A stretch of DNA of 32,597 nucleotides, taken from the NCBI GenBank assembly GCA_030614245.1, contig JAUWKK010000002.1, positions 1 through 32,597 of the forward strand, given 5' to 3'. Numbering within the stretch: position 1 is the first letter of the stretch; every line of letters starts with the position of its first letter. The position numbers and the translations under genes were made by a program. Source of the stretch: Planctomycetota bacterium. GTDB lineage: Bacteria; Planctomycetota; PUPC01; JABMSA01; JAUWKK01. Positions 14,622-22,777 of the stretch are shown here, piece by piece. Below the pieces are notes generated by a model. The model searched no databases. It was given only the letters and a program-made list of their open reading frames with translations, and was not told the DNA's origin.

Positions 14622-15146
14622 TCAAGTCTCCGATATCGTAACCTTTGTCGTGCCGCTGTCGTAGGCGTAGGCCACATCCGGCGGATCGGGATGGCGAACC
14701 ATCAAGCTCGTCAGATTGATAGCGCCGCCCTCGTTGCCATCGATGCCCACAGGAACGATGCGGAACTGGTGCGAGGTCACGTCCGCCAGGAAACGCGTGC
14801 GCCAGGTAAAGAACCCCTCGCCGTGGTCTTGCACGCGCACGCGCTCTAGCCAGGCGGAGTTGTAATACTCATCGATGCGGTAGTAGTCGACGTCGGGACT
14901 GGGCCACCAGCCGAGAAGCAGCCGGCCGGGATAGGCCGCTGCTGGTTCGGCGGCGGCGGCGTCGAACACGTCGATAATCACCGCCGCGCCGGCCGCCATT
15001 GTGAATACGCCTTGTGTCAGTGCAGTCTTGTATGCGTAGACGCCGTCGATCCACACATAGAACGTGGGGTCGCCCAGGCCTGACGACCAGAGCACACGGA
15101 CGCTCCTCGCATCAATCTGCTGCACGGTTTCGATAGTCACGGTCAT
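14622..15146 (-). CDS. Tail protein with a fibronectin-III-like fold, 174 aa
   Basis: ATG 15146 overlaps the upstream stop (ATGA). The sequence has the alternating pattern of an FN3 or Ig-like domain: 'GLGDPTFYVWIDGVYAYKTA', 'LLGWWPSPDVDYYRIDEYYN' and 'DVTSHQFRIVPVGIDGNEG', with paired aromatic residues at strand ends. Such domains are frequent in tail-tip proteins and help bind host surfaces. Fold call is by eye; no catalytic features. Confidence 0.6.
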   Translation of the reverse strand: MTVTIETVQQIDARSVRVLWSSGLGDPTFYVWIDGVYAYKTALTQGVFTMAAGAAVIIDVFDAAAAEPAAAYPGRLLLGWWPSPDVDYYRIDEYYNSAWLERVRVQDHGEGFFTWRTRFLADVTSHQFRIVPVGIDGNEGGAINLTSLMVRHPDPPDVAYAYDSGTTKVTISET

Positions 15147-15496
15147 GTGTAGGTCTGGTCCTGCTGAATCGTTAGCGGGCCGGAAACGGGTGTAATGACA
15201 TGGCCCGAGGCCAGCGTGACCTCCAAATCCCAGTTGTAGTTTTTGCGGCCGACCGTCATCGCAGCCGTATCGGCCGCGGTTATCGTTACCGTTGCGATGT
15301 TGTCGGATGCGCCGCTGACGACAATCTCGCCGGCTGTCGACGTCTTCTGGAACGCGAGCGTATCGTCGGCCGCGAGGCGGACTGTGAACTTGATCGTCGC
15401 CGCCGATACATCGATGGCCGCACCATCACCATCGAGGATGGTAATCTTGGGGTTGCGGGAATCACCCCGCGGCCATTTCAGATGAATGAATTTCAC
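15143..15496 (-). CDS. BppU-like Ig-fold tail or baseplate protein, 117 aa
   Basis: The start is set at GTG 15496, which overlaps the upstream stop as GTGA and follows GGGGG by 8 nt; an upstream TTG at 15511 lacks an SD. The sequence, with 'RNPKITILDGDGAAIDVSAA', 'IKFTVRLAADDTLAFQKTS' and 'NWDLEVTLASGHVITPVSGP', matches the repeating beta-strand pattern of the BppU N-terminal domain found in baseplate upper proteins and receptor-binding assemblies. The family call is tentative; a structural role in the tail tip fits the neighbours. Confidence 0.6.
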   Translation of the reverse strand: MKFIHLKWPRGDSRNPKITILDGDGAAIDVSAATIKFTVRLAADDTLAFQKTSTAGEIVVSGASDNIATVTITAADTAAMTVGRKNYNWDLEVTLASGHVITPVSGPLTIQQDQTYT

Positions 15497-15708
15497 GAAA
15501 TTAACCCCCAAAAGAAGGAAGCAATGGATTTCAGCAGCCGCCTTCTGGCCTTGAGCTCCGCGACGTCGATCCGGATCAGCGTGATTTCTTTACCTTGCTC
15601 GACGAGTACCACATCGTGCTTTTCCTGACCTCTTTCGAGGCGCTCGAGCGATTTCTCCACATGAAGGCGATGCTCGGACCAGCCGTCGCCATCGTCGTGT
15701 TGTTCCAT
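15493..15708 (-). CDS. Small coiled-coil protein, XhlA-like layout, 71 aa
   Basis: ATG 15708 forms TAATG with the stop before it. A charged helix, 'HVEKSLERLERGQEKHDVVL' then 'ITLIRIDVAELKARRRLL', is followed by a short hydrophobic end KSIASFFWGLIS. This layout, coiled coil plus a C-terminal membrane-seeking segment, is that of XhlA-type lysis accessory proteins, but the hydrophobic part is shorter than a full TM span. It sits among tail-tip genes, so a small tail component is equally possible. Confidence 0.45.
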   Translation of the reverse strand: MEQHDDGDGWSEHRLHVEKSLERLERGQEKHDVVLVEQGKEITLIRIDVAELKARRRLLKSIASFFWGLIS

Positions 15709-16097
15709 TACTGCGCGTCCTCGGATAGCTGCAGCTGCCACGTCACGAATACGGCGTGCGTCATGTCGGCAGTGCCGCCCGCGGGCGTTGAAATCTTCCG
15801 GATCGCCGCCTGGGTGATCCTCAGGACGACAACGTTGTTCCAGGTGATATTGTGATCGTCGACGAGGACGACGAGTGTCCCTACCAAGTCGCGATAGCCC
15901 TCGATCAGCGTGTTAGCCGCGGCCGCCGAGGCCGCGCCCGACATCGTCCTGATCTCGAACCACTCGGCGCGCTTGCCGAGTTTCTTGAACGCACTGCCAT
16001 CCACGCCCGGGCGCGTGATATCCCGCAGCCGCTCCTCGAGCAGTCGGGGCGTGCCCGTCATTGTAATCATCGGGTTTCCGCCGACGGTTCTGGCCAT
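15708..16097 (-). CDS. Minor tail protein of unknown family, 129 aa
   Basis: Follows the tape measure gene directly. The sequence has beta-rich segments ('TLVVLVDDHNITWNNVVVLR', 'DMTHAVFVTWQLQLS') around a short helical stretch with 'GSAFKKLGKRAEWFEIRTMS'. The position right after the tape measure is where lambda carries M, a tail-tip protein; I cannot show homology. No TM, signal or cysteine motif. Confidence 0.55.
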   Translation of the reverse strand: MARTVGGNPMITMTGTPRLLEERLRDITRPGVDGSAFKKLGKRAEWFEIRTMSGAASAAAANTLIEGYRDLVGTLVVLVDDHNITWNNVVVLRITQAAIRKISTPAGGTADMTHAVFVTWQLQLSEDAQ

Positions 16098-16098
16098 G

Positions 16099-17463
16099 TC
16101 ACTCGCTCTGGTTCCCTATTTTTGACGTGTGGACGTCGCCGCGGAGTGCCTTCGTATTGTCTTTGAGTGCCTCGATGTATTCAGGGGCTACGTCTATCGG
16201 TTTCTCCCTTGCACGCGGCCACGTTCGCGACTCTAATATTGGCCGCCCCCACTCGGGCCCCGCCCCGGCCCACTCTGCCGCCCCTAATAGCTGCTGCTCC
16301 ATCCATCTATCCCAAGGTGAGTGACCAAGGTCGCGGCCGCGCGTCGTAGCCCTGATACGAAATGTCTCCCATTCCATAGCACGTAAGGCCTCGCCGCTGG
16401 TCATCGCGGATACAGCCTCGCTGCCTCTCGCCCTCAGCAATCTCCGCATAGCCCCCACTCTCGGATGTGCCTCGGCCATCGCCTCCATTCTTGCAGCTTC
16501 CCCCGTGCCGGGCGTGGCCATGCCCCCCGCTATTACCCGCGCCACCCCCCCGCTGACATGTGCGATATTGACGGCGTACATGCCGAAGGCCCGGGCGGCT
16601 CTTTTCTCCCCTATATAGGTTTGCAACTCCTGCGCCGAAAGCCCCCGACCAAGGGTCTCCGTCAGGAATTCCATACCACGCCCCTCAAAACCCTTCGCGC
16701 TCCCGACGGTGAAAAGGGTGTTAAGGGCCGTGCCGGCTCGCTCCGGGCCCATCGAGCGCGATACTATCGCCACAAGTGTCTGCAATTGCGCGGGCGAAAT
16801 GCCGAGTTGGCTGGCCGTGGCAGCGGCTCGTGATGCGCCCATCAGCACCTCGGGGGCGCCCGCCTTTGTCGATAATTGCTGGGCGATCGCAGCCTGGTTG
16901 TATACTTGACGCGCTGTACCCGCCGCGGGCATGCTTGCCTGCAGCCCAGCGATAGACCGTGCTAGCTCGGGGATATCATCGACGATCCCCGCCATGCCCG
17001 CAAACATGCCTCGCGAGCGCTCCATGCCGCCACTGCGCAGCACATATTGGAGATTGGCCGCCTGCTCCGCGACCATCCCCTGCCGCATACTCTTGAACGC
17101 CTCGCTCTCCAACTTGCTGTATACCCTGGGATCGCCGCCGGCCATTTCCGCCATGCGGGCAAATGGGCGAAAGGCTTCCTTGACTAATTCCGCGCCCTTC
17201 TTGCGCTCCTCGTTCGCGCCGGCCATCGCCCTGGTCATTATGCCGATGGCTGCGGCTACGGACAGATACTGCAGCGCCATGCTTCCGAGCGCCTTGACCG
17301 CCTTGTCCGAAGAGCTCTCTACCTGCCGGATGTTCCTAGAGCCGCTGCGGACGCCTTTGGCAAACCCCTTGTCCATCCTCGCCGACGCCGCCGTCACATT
17401 CATGATTTTCATCACCGCCTTCGCGGTGTCGGCGTCCATGTGGAATACCACGTCCTTGGCCAT
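16099..17463 (-). CDS. Tape measure protein, short, 454 aa
   Basis: Starts at ATG 17463, forming TAATG with the stop of the frameshifted chaperone frame, and has GAGGGA upstream. Long Ala/Gly/Arg-rich helical sequence with weak hydrophobic stretches ('SMALQYLSVAAAIGIMTRAM') and repeated 'AAATASQLGISPAQLQTLVA' segments is typical of tape measures. At about 0.15 nm per residue the tail would be near 68 nm, short for a siphovirus. Position between the G/GT-like gene and the tail-tip genes supports the call. Confidence 0.75.
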   Translation of the reverse strand: MAKDVVFHMDADTAKAVMKIMNVTAASARMDKGFAKGVRSGSRNIRQVESSSDKAVKALGSMALQYLSVAAAIGIMTRAMAGANEERKKGAELVKEAFRPFARMAEMAGGDPRVYSKLESEAFKSMRQGMVAEQAANLQYVLRSGGMERSRGMFAGMAGIVDDIPELARSIAGLQASMPAAGTARQVYNQAAIAQQLSTKAGAPEVLMGASRAAATASQLGISPAQLQTLVAIVSRSMGPERAGTALNTLFTVGSAKGFEGRGMEFLTETLGRGLSAQELQTYIGEKRAARAFGMYAVNIAHVSGGVARVIAGGMATPGTGEAARMEAMAEAHPRVGAMRRLLRARGSEAVSAMTSGEALRAMEWETFRIRATTRGRDLGHSPWDRWMEQQLLGAAEWAGAGPEWGRPILESRTWPRAREKPIDVAPEYIEALKDNTKALRGDVHTSKIGNQSE

Positions 17464-18334
17464 TACATTCCCTCACTCAACCAGTAGAGGTCGGCATACG
17501 TCGGGTAGTAATTACCGGGCATCAACCCGTTGCGCCACTGGATGTAGATGAGGCGTCGGGCGGTGAAACCGGTGCGTTCTTTTTTTTTTCGTCGGCCGCC
17601 AGCGCTGCGGCTTCCGCCATTATCGTCGGCACGTCGATGATCGCCTGAAGGATCGCCCACAGCACGGGCGTTCCGATGCTGATCAGCCCCAGCATGGACA
17701 TCCCGACCGCATCGATGCGGTAGTTGATAGCAAGCGCCTCGGCCGCGATATCCCACTGCTCCTGCACTTCCATATCTGGTTTCGGATCCTCGCCGGCTGC
17801 AATGGCTTTCGATTCGGCGTTCATCACGTCCCACAGCCGTTCCGCCCGCTTCGAGAAGGCGATATATTTCGGGAGCGTTTCGCCCACGAGCTCGCCGGCG
17901 GGGCCCAGTCGGAGCGTCTGCGGGAGGACGATGCCATGAGGGAATGCCCGGGCCACGGGAATCAGCCATTGATTATCGTCAGCCAGGTTCACCAGGTGCC
18001 CGCCCAGCATCTCCGGCCTTGCCAGGTCAGCGGGCAGCACGGGTTCAGCAGTTTCCCGCCCGAGCCAGTATTTACCGCCCGGAGCCTCCTGCCATTCTTG
18101 TTTGTCTTTGAAGTATCCGGTTCGCGGTGCGGTGCCGGTTCGCTGGCCTGGGGCCAGTCGATCATGCGATGGCTTCGGCGCGATTATGATGCCCGAGCCC
18201 CCGCCTGGCCCGCCGCCGGTCACTCCCCGGGTCTCGGGGGCACCTCCGGCCAACACCTCTGCTATGCCGGCCTTGGCCAGCACTTCAGCGTTCGCCGAGG
18301 CCGCCCCCGGCAGAAAATACAGAAACCCTGCCAT
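17463..18334 (-). CDS. Tail assembly chaperone, -1 frameshift product (GT-like), 290 aa
   Basis: Same start as the 270-aa frame (ATG 18334). Slipping -1 on A_AAA_AAG (17579-17585) moves translation into a frame that continues ERTGFTARRLIYIQW, through 'NGLMPGNYYPTYADLYWL', to SEGM and a TAA that overlaps the tape measure start as TAATG. That tail has folded-protein character and its stop is coupled to the next gene, which the zero frame's is not. This is the arrangement of lambda G and GT, where the long form loads onto the tape measure. Expression level cannot be judged. Confidence 0.7.
17522..18334 (-). CDS. Tail assembly chaperone, zero-frame product (G-like), 270 aa
   Basis: ATG 18334 follows AGGAGGG, which overlaps the stop of the tail tube gene. 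The N-terminus 'MAGFLYFLPGAASANAEVL' is followed by a Gly-rich region and a folded part (about 75-215) with 'HLVNLADDNQWLIPVARAFP' and 'LWDVMNAESKAIAAGEDP'; a hydrophobic helix (about 205-235) precedes the Lys-rich slippery site. After the site the zero frame adds only a low-complexity Ser/Pro/Thr tail. Position between tail tube and tape measure is that of lambda G. Confidence 0.7.
   Translation of the reverse strand: MAGFLYFLPGAASANAEVLAKAGIAEVLAGGAPETRGVTGGGPGGGSGIIIAPKPSHDRLAPGQRTGTAPRTGYFKDKQEWQEAPGGKYWLGRETAEPVLPADLARPEMLGGHLVNLADDNQWLIPVARAFPHGIVLPQTLRLGPAGELVGETLPKYIAFSKRAERLWDVMNAESKAIAAGEDPKPDMEVQEQWDIAAEALAINYRIDAVGMSMLGLISIGTPVLWAILQAIIDVPTIMAEAAALAADEKKKNAPVSPPDASSTSSGATG
17579..17589 (-). 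promoter_or_regulatory. -1 ribosomal slippery site A AAA AAG
   Basis: The minus strand has A10 then G; read in the zero frame the heptamer A_AAA_AAG falls exactly in the slippery register, the most efficient bacterial -1 site. It lies at the junction where the long-form reading frame takes over. A run of ten A is also prone to sequencing slippage, which is the main alternative. Confidence 0.7.
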
Positions 18335-18346
18335 GTCGCCCTCCTC

Positions 18347-19285
18347 TCATGGCGCCACAATCGCTGCAGTCGTATCGATCGCAAGCGGCGCATTGCTGCC
18401 GTCATACGTTGGCGTGATCTGCACAATGGCCATCAGCGGCACCCCGTGAGATCCCCCCACCGTCCGCGTGGTGATCCTGCCCTCATCGACGATAAAACTG
18501 ATGTGCTGTTCCGTCGCGTCGGCTACTCTCGTACCGCCCTTGGCGATCTTACGCAGATATATCACGCTATCATGGATCTCATCCTGTGCCGAACCCTCCA
18601 GACCAAACGTATTGAGCGCGAGCACATCGAGTGTCGTGATTGTAACGATGGGCTGGATGTTCTGGATGGCGACGAAGCTGGGCCAGACCTCGCCGTCTCC
18701 GGCGACCACCATTTCGCTGATGCCGAACCCGATGCTGATGTTCTGGATCGCTGTCAATGCGGCATTGTTGATCTTGACCGGGCCGGCGGTGAATACCTCA
18801 TCGACGGCCGGTGTGCCCGGCAGCGACTGACCCGCCAAGAGCACGATGGGATCGTGCGTGCCGTCCCATGTGGCGATGCCTTCATAGGTCAGCACCGCGC
18901 GATCACCGTGCGGGGCCTCGATGCTGCGGGGTACCAGGAGGCCCTCGTTGATGGATAGCTTGAGGTGGCTGCCGGCGCCCTCTCGCGTCCCACCCTCGGC
19001 CACCGCCTGGAAGTACATTTCGAGGACGTTTGCAGGGTCGGCGCCTAGCGCCAGGCCGACCGCGCCGCACTTATCGAGCGCGGTCTTGATCTTCGTCGTC
19101 GTAAAGCCAACGCAAGGCGCCTGGCCCTGGACCGCGACGAAGCGATTATAGACCTCGCCGGCGCCGCCCAGGATCATCTCGGCTATGCCGGCATCGACGC
19201 TCTGGTCGGTGATCTGGTCGATCAGGACGTCAGAGATCGCGTTGATGTTCACCGCGTATAACACGTGTGCTGCTGCTACACTCAT
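18347..19285 (-). CDS. Major tail (tube) protein with an internal duplication, 312 aa
   Basis: ATG 19285 overlaps the stop of the Z-like gene as ATGA. Two halves are related: residues 33-70 against 188-224 (GIAEMILGGAGEV against GISEMVVAGDGEV, then FVAVQ against FVAIQ) and 97-149 against 249-303 (EGGTREGAGSH against KGGTRVADATEQ, SINEG against IVDEG). Offset is about 153-155 residues. Position between the terminator/completion genes and the G/GT-like chaperone is that of lambda V, and size fits a tube protein. Which half makes the tube domain cannot be told. Confidence 0.7.
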   Translation of the reverse strand: MSVAAAHVLYAVNINAISDVLIDQITDQSVDAGIAEMILGGAGEVYNRFVAVQGQAPCVGFTTTKIKTALDKCGAVGLALGADPANVLEMYFQAVAEGGTREGAGSHLKLSINEGLLVPRSIEAPHGDRAVLTYEGIATWDGTHDPIVLLAGQSLPGTPAVDEVFTAGPVKINNAALTAIQNISIGFGISEMVVAGDGEVWPSFVAIQNIQPIVTITTLDVLALNTFGLEGSAQDEIHDSVIYLRKIAKGGTRVADATEQHISFIVDEGRITTRTVGGSHGVPLMAIVQITPTYDGSNAPLAIDTTAAIVAP

Positions 19286-19770
19286 CGGATTACCCTCGTT
19301 TCTCGTTTTCGTGCATGATTCATTCGCCTGGTCAGTTCCCTATGCACCCACTTGGCCATCTTATCGATCTCGGTCTGCGACACCGCGACAACCTCATCCG
19401 CTTTGATAATGGGCGTTATATGCTGGGTTTTCGGATACTTCCACAAATAGTGGGGCGGCTTCATCTTGAGTCGCATGCCCCGCCTCGTCGTCGTAATGAC
19501 GTAGGCGCCGGTCAGTGCTCGCATCAGCCGGCCGGTGTAGACCAGCGGTCGATTATGTCCGAGCTTCTTCCGCTTCGCCTTGCTGTATTTCAGCGTGCGC
19601 CGGTGGTAGCCATATTCCCTGGCCCCCCGTGCTGTAAAGTGCTTCGGCAAGGTACCGCGGTGCCATAGCCGCCCCAGCTTTGTCAACGCCGGCGGCACGC
19701 CCTGCTTGAACGCCTTGAGCGTGGTGCCCGGGCTCCGGGTGTACTCGATGCGGCCTGTCATCCCGCCCAT
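19282..19770 (-). CDS. Tail completion protein, HK97 gp10 / lambda Z-like, 162 aa
   Basis: Start ATG 19770 lies 1 nt after the previous TGA; an earlier in-frame start at 19839 would overlap the U-like gene heavily and lacks an SD. The basic sequence with 'TRGAREYGYHRRTLKYSKAK' style segments and 'LVYTGRLMRALTGAYVITTT' followed by an Arg-rich C-terminus fits the gp10/Z completion family. Its stop overlaps the tail tube start as ATGA. In lambda, Z precedes U; here the order appears reversed. Moderate confidence because the family is divergent. Confidence 0.55.
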   Translation of the reverse strand: MGGMTGRIEYTRSPGTTLKAFKQGVPPALTKLGRLWHRGTLPKHFTARGAREYGYHRRTLKYSKAKRKKLGHNRPLVYTGRLMRALTGAYVITTTRRGMRLKMKPPHYLWKYPKTQHITPIIKADEVVAVSQTEIDKMAKWVHRELTRRMNHARKRETRVIR

Positions 19771-19771
19771 T

Positions 19772-20287
19772 TCACAGCCCCCAGGTAATGCGGAAGGTAA
19801 TCCCATGCAGATCCCCTTCGATGGGAACCTCGTCGTCATCGTTCCGCCACGCGGGATCGACCATGCGGATGGCGTTGATGGCTACATAGCCCGCCTGCCC
19901 GGCCAGGGCCAGCATGTCCTCGAGGATCGCCCCCATGTGATTGAGGAAATCCAGCATCGCATCATCGGCGTTATCCGCCAATTCCGGGGGGATCGGGCCC
20001 TGGAAACATACGTCGAGAGACCGGGTGGTTTCGAACCACTCGGCCGCCCCGCCGGCGATGGACACGGTTTCCCAATCGTCGGTCATATAGACATGGGCGA
20101 ATGGCAGATCCTTGGTTTGAGGATCGAAGGCGACTATGTGCACGCGAGTCTTTGCCCGTTGCGCCGTCTCCTCGTTGACCCAGGTCTGGAACGCCGAGCA
20201 CGACGCGATGTGATCGCGCAGCATAGCCATCGGTATCGACAAGATGCTCGAGGGGGTAATGACACCCATTGAAGGCAGAACGCCCAT
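19772..20287 (-). CDS. Tail terminator, lambda U-like position, 171 aa
   Basis: ATG 20287 forms TAATG with the stop of the head-closure gene and has GGAGG upstream. The pattern 'MLRDHIASCSAFQTWVNEET', then 'FAHVYMTDDWETVSIAGGAA', 'LDFLNHMGAILEDMLALAGQ' and the closing ITFRITWG is typical of terminator proteins, which end in a strand with x-x-x-W-G. These cap the tail tube and join it to the head. Family match is by pattern only. Confidence 0.55.
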   Translation of the reverse strand: MGVLPSMGVITPSSILSIPMAMLRDHIASCSAFQTWVNEETAQRAKTRVHIVAFDPQTKDLPFAHVYMTDDWETVSIAGGAAEWFETTRSLDVCFQGPIPPELADNADDAMLDFLNHMGAILEDMLALAGQAGYVAINAIRMVDPAWRNDDDEVPIEGDLHGITFRITWGL

Positions 20288-20634
20288 TATTGTCGCCTCC
20301 GTCGATAGCCAGGCCGACTGCGCTCGATGGATATCGCGCGTTTGACACCAAGCATCCAAGCGTCGCCGTCGCACGTTCGCTCGATGTCGCAGACCGACCA
20401 CTCCTCGCCGTCGAAGGTCGTGCGATCTCTCCGATCGGGCTCGCCTACAACTATGCTCTGGACGGTCACCGTTGCCCGCTTGATAATGACCGTGCCGTCC
20501 TCCGCATCCTCTTCGCGATATTCATCCCGCTTGATGATGGCAGTGATTTCAGACGCTTCACCATCGTGCGGAGAGTACGTAATAGTCCCCCCGAACGTCT
20601 CGGCATTCGCGGCAGTCAGATCGGCGCAATCCAT
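20287..20634 (-). CDS. Head closure / head-tail joining protein, lambda FII-like position, 115 aa
   Basis: First gene after the capsid; ATG 20634 has GGGAG upstream. Beta-rich sequence with 'GTITYSPHDGEASEITAIIK', 'GTVIIKRATVTVQSIVVGEP' and 'TTFDGEEWSVCDIERTCDGD' fits the small beta-barrel head-closure proteins such as lambda FII. The stop joins the terminator start as TAATG. Function inferred mainly from position and size. Confidence 0.6.
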   Translation of the reverse strand: MDCADLTAANAETFGGTITYSPHDGEASEITAIIKRDEYREEDAEDGTVIIKRATVTVQSIVVGEPDRRDRTTFDGEEWSVCDIERTCDGDAWMLGVKRAISIERSRPGYRRRRQ

Positions 20635-20643
20635 GTTGTGCTG

Positions 20644-20698
20644 CTCCCGTCAGCGGGAGGGGCCCACCCCCCAGCCCGTGTGCGGTCGGGATGGGGGG
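20644..20698 (-). promoter_or_regulatory. Two hairpins directly after the major capsid gene
   Basis: Arms 20667-20678 and 20687-20698 (CCCCCC-A-G-CCCG against CGGG-A-TGGGGGG) make an 11-bp stem with an 8-nt loop, and 20644-20649/20654-20659 (CTCCCG, loop TCAG, CGGGAG) make a second. No T tract follows on the minus strand, so they are not ordinary terminators. They could slow decay or reduce downstream expression after the capsid gene. Confidence 0.5.
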
Positions 20699-20710
20699 CA
20701 GGCGTGGCGA

Positions 20711-21682
20711 CTAGTTGTCGACCCTCACTAGGTGCCCCATGTACTTGTCGATGATTTTCTCATCGGTGTACATGTCGGCCTGGGTGATGTTCGACTTGGT
20801 CTGATTCTCGTAATACTGGGCCATCTCCACGAGATTCTTGACCATCTGCTTCCAGTAGATGATCCGACCGATGCAGGGCTCGAGAGGATTGCTGGTGACG
20901 GCGACCTTGGCGACCATCACGTAGTCGTCGCCCCAAATCTCGCCGCCGGTGAAATCCTGACCATCACTCGCGGTGTTGTAGACCGCCTGGCCCTCGATAA
21001 CCCGGTCGATGCCCAGCACTTGCGCGAGGTTATCGAGCTTCAGCTTCCGTGTAACGATCGCGCTCGCGGCAAACTTCGCCTGGATGGCCGTGTTGGTGTT
21101 GATCATCCTGTCGATGTTCGTGGTGTTGCAGATGAGCGCGTTGGGCATTACCCCAGTGACCATCAGCACTTTGAGCATGGCTGCCCGGATGTGACCGATG
21201 ATGTCCGAGGCGGCCGCGTCCCACGGCTTGTTGCCGTCGGCCGCGCTCCAGTCCGTGAACAGGGCGGCGCCCGACCACGTGCTGATGTTCATCACGGCAA
21301 GTGACACGCGGTACTCCAGCGAGCGGATCAAATCCGCAAACGCCTGCTCCGCGGCGACCATGTCCGCGTTGAACACGGTATCGTAGTTCTTCAAGTGCTC
21401 GACGGGCATCGGTATCTCCTGACCGTACCCCTCGCACTTGTAGGTCTGACTGTCGGCCGCGATATCGCGCCTCGGGTAAGTCGTCCCCGGAGCCCGCGTC
21501 AGCTGACGCAAACGAGTCATCGCCTCGCGCGTAAGCATCGTTATCGTGCCTTGCTGTTTCGGCAGCCCGATCGGTCCCAGCACCTGACTGGCGATCATCT
21601 TCTGGCCCTGGAGGTCAAACTCCCTGAACGCGCCGGCCAATTCCGGCTTCGGCCTCGAGGCCACATCTCCATGCTGGATCAT
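20711..21682 (-). CDS. Major capsid protein, HK97-fold, 323 aa
   Basis: ATG 21682 follows AAGGGG. The sequence has the usual layout: an N-terminal arm, the 'MLTREAMTRLRQLTRAPGTT' helix region, the 'LEYRVSLAVMNISTWSGAAL' spine-like helix with partners, and a C-terminal A-domain-like stretch with 'GIDRVIEGQAVYNTASDGQD' and 'YVMVAKVAVTSNPLEPCIGR'. Position (after decoration gene, before head-closure) is that of lambda E. Two hairpins lie directly after it. Fold call is by layout and context. Confidence 0.75.
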   Translation of the reverse strand: MIQHGDVASRPKPELAGAFREFDLQGQKMIASQVLGPIGLPKQQGTITMLTREAMTRLRQLTRAPGTTYPRRDIAADSQTYKCEGYGQEIPMPVEHLKNYDTVFNADMVAAEQAFADLIRSLEYRVSLAVMNISTWSGAALFTDWSAADGNKPWDAAASDIIGHIRAAMLKVLMVTGVMPNALICNTTNIDRMINTNTAIQAKFAASAIVTRKLKLDNLAQVLGIDRVIEGQAVYNTASDGQDFTGGEIWGDDYVMVAKVAVTSNPLEPCIGRIIYWKQMVKNLVEMAQYYENQTKSNITQADMYTDEKIIDKYMGHLVRVDN

Positions 21683-21749
21683 GTCGTTTTCCCCTTTCAG
21701 TTAGGGTCTGCGTTGCGGTCAATTCTCAAGCTCCGCGGCGGATCGTGGC

Positions 21750-22715
21750 CTACGTCGCGACGATTTCACTCGTGTACGCGGCCTTGATCTGCGAGACATA
21801 GAGCGCATCACTGCCGTGCGCTGCGGGCGTCAGTTCGAAGGTCGCAGTCTTCGCCCCAGCCGGGATGTCACCGTGCGCGATCGTGATGGTGTAATCGGCG
21901 TACGATGTGCCGGTAACGGCCGCCGAGGCATCCTCGACCTTCGTATCGAGTTCATCGAAGTACGAGTCGCAGTCGATGACCGGCGTGTCGTTCGTGTTGC
22001 TCATTGCCGCCCGGACGTGAATGACCAGGTCAGCCCCGTCGTTCATGTCATCGGGAAGGGAGACACTACGAACGATGGGCGTGACATCGGCGGCCACCCA
22101 GCTCAAGCGCAAACAGCTGTTCGTATCGCCGTTTATGTACTCGAGGATGGGTTCGCTGGAAGCACCCAAAATCCCGCCGTCGGCGGCGATGGCATCACCA
22201 TCGTTCTCCCGCCAGCTGCCGATATCCATCGGGATGTGCCCGGGCAACACCGCGATCTCTTCGATGGCGGCCTCGACCGTGCCGGCGAGCACGAGCGCCG
22301 TTGCTACGGACACGGTGCCCGCGGTCGTGCTCAGCACGTTGAACGGCAGCATCTCGATGATGTCGTGCGCTGCAGTCGAGGCCTCTATCGCGATACCGAT
22401 GGCGGAGCCGACCGCTGCGTCGTCGACCTCGCCGTCAGCAGCCGCGTAGAGTATTGCCCCCGCGGCAAAACCGTCCGCGAGCTCTGCCACGACCTTTACC
22501 GTGCCGGGAGCGGTCGTGAGCCGTATCGGCACCGCCAGGTTGCCGGCGGCGAACTCGGTCGCGGTCACCGGAGCGAGGGTGGTGCCGATGGCTTGTTCGC
22601 CCGCATCAGCGTATTCCACGAGGCTACCGCTTCCCGCGTGCAGCTTCACGCGCCTATGCAGCGCCAGCGCTTCATAGGCTTGAAATGTCATCGTCGGTCC
22701 ATGAGTCTCAGCCAT
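21750..22715 (-). CDS. Capsid decoration protein, DUF2190-like N-terminus, 321 aa
   Basis: ATG 22715 has AGGAG upstream. The N-terminal 120 residues, with 'LVEYADAGEQAIGTTLAPVT' and 'AELADGFAAGAILYAAADGE', follow the pattern of small decoration proteins that add and cap capsid capsomers (DUF2190-type 'aG..v', 'vGva' segments). The C-terminal 200 residues form an additional beta-rich domain with 'DMNDGADLVIHVRAAMSNTN', so this is longer than lambda D. It lies between the protease and the major capsid gene, the D position. Confidence 0.6.
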   Translation of the reverse strand: MAETHGPTMTFQAYEALALHRRVKLHAGSGSLVEYADAGEQAIGTTLAPVTATEFAAGNLAVPIRLTTAPGTVKVVAELADGFAAGAILYAAADGEVDDAAVGSAIGIAIEASTAAHDIIEMLPFNVLSTTAGTVSVATALVLAGTVEAAIEEIAVLPGHIPMDIGSWRENDGDAIAADGGILGASSEPILEYINGDTNSCLRLSWVAADVTPIVRSVSLPDDMNDGADLVIHVRAAMSNTNDTPVIDCDSYFDELDTKVEDASAAVTGTSYADYTITIAHGDIPAGAKTATFELTPAAHGSDALYVSQIKAAYTSEIVAT

Positions 22716-22777
22716 GTCTGTTCTCCTCTTCGTAACATGCTTACTATTTCAACATCCACCCGACTCGCGTACGGCGC

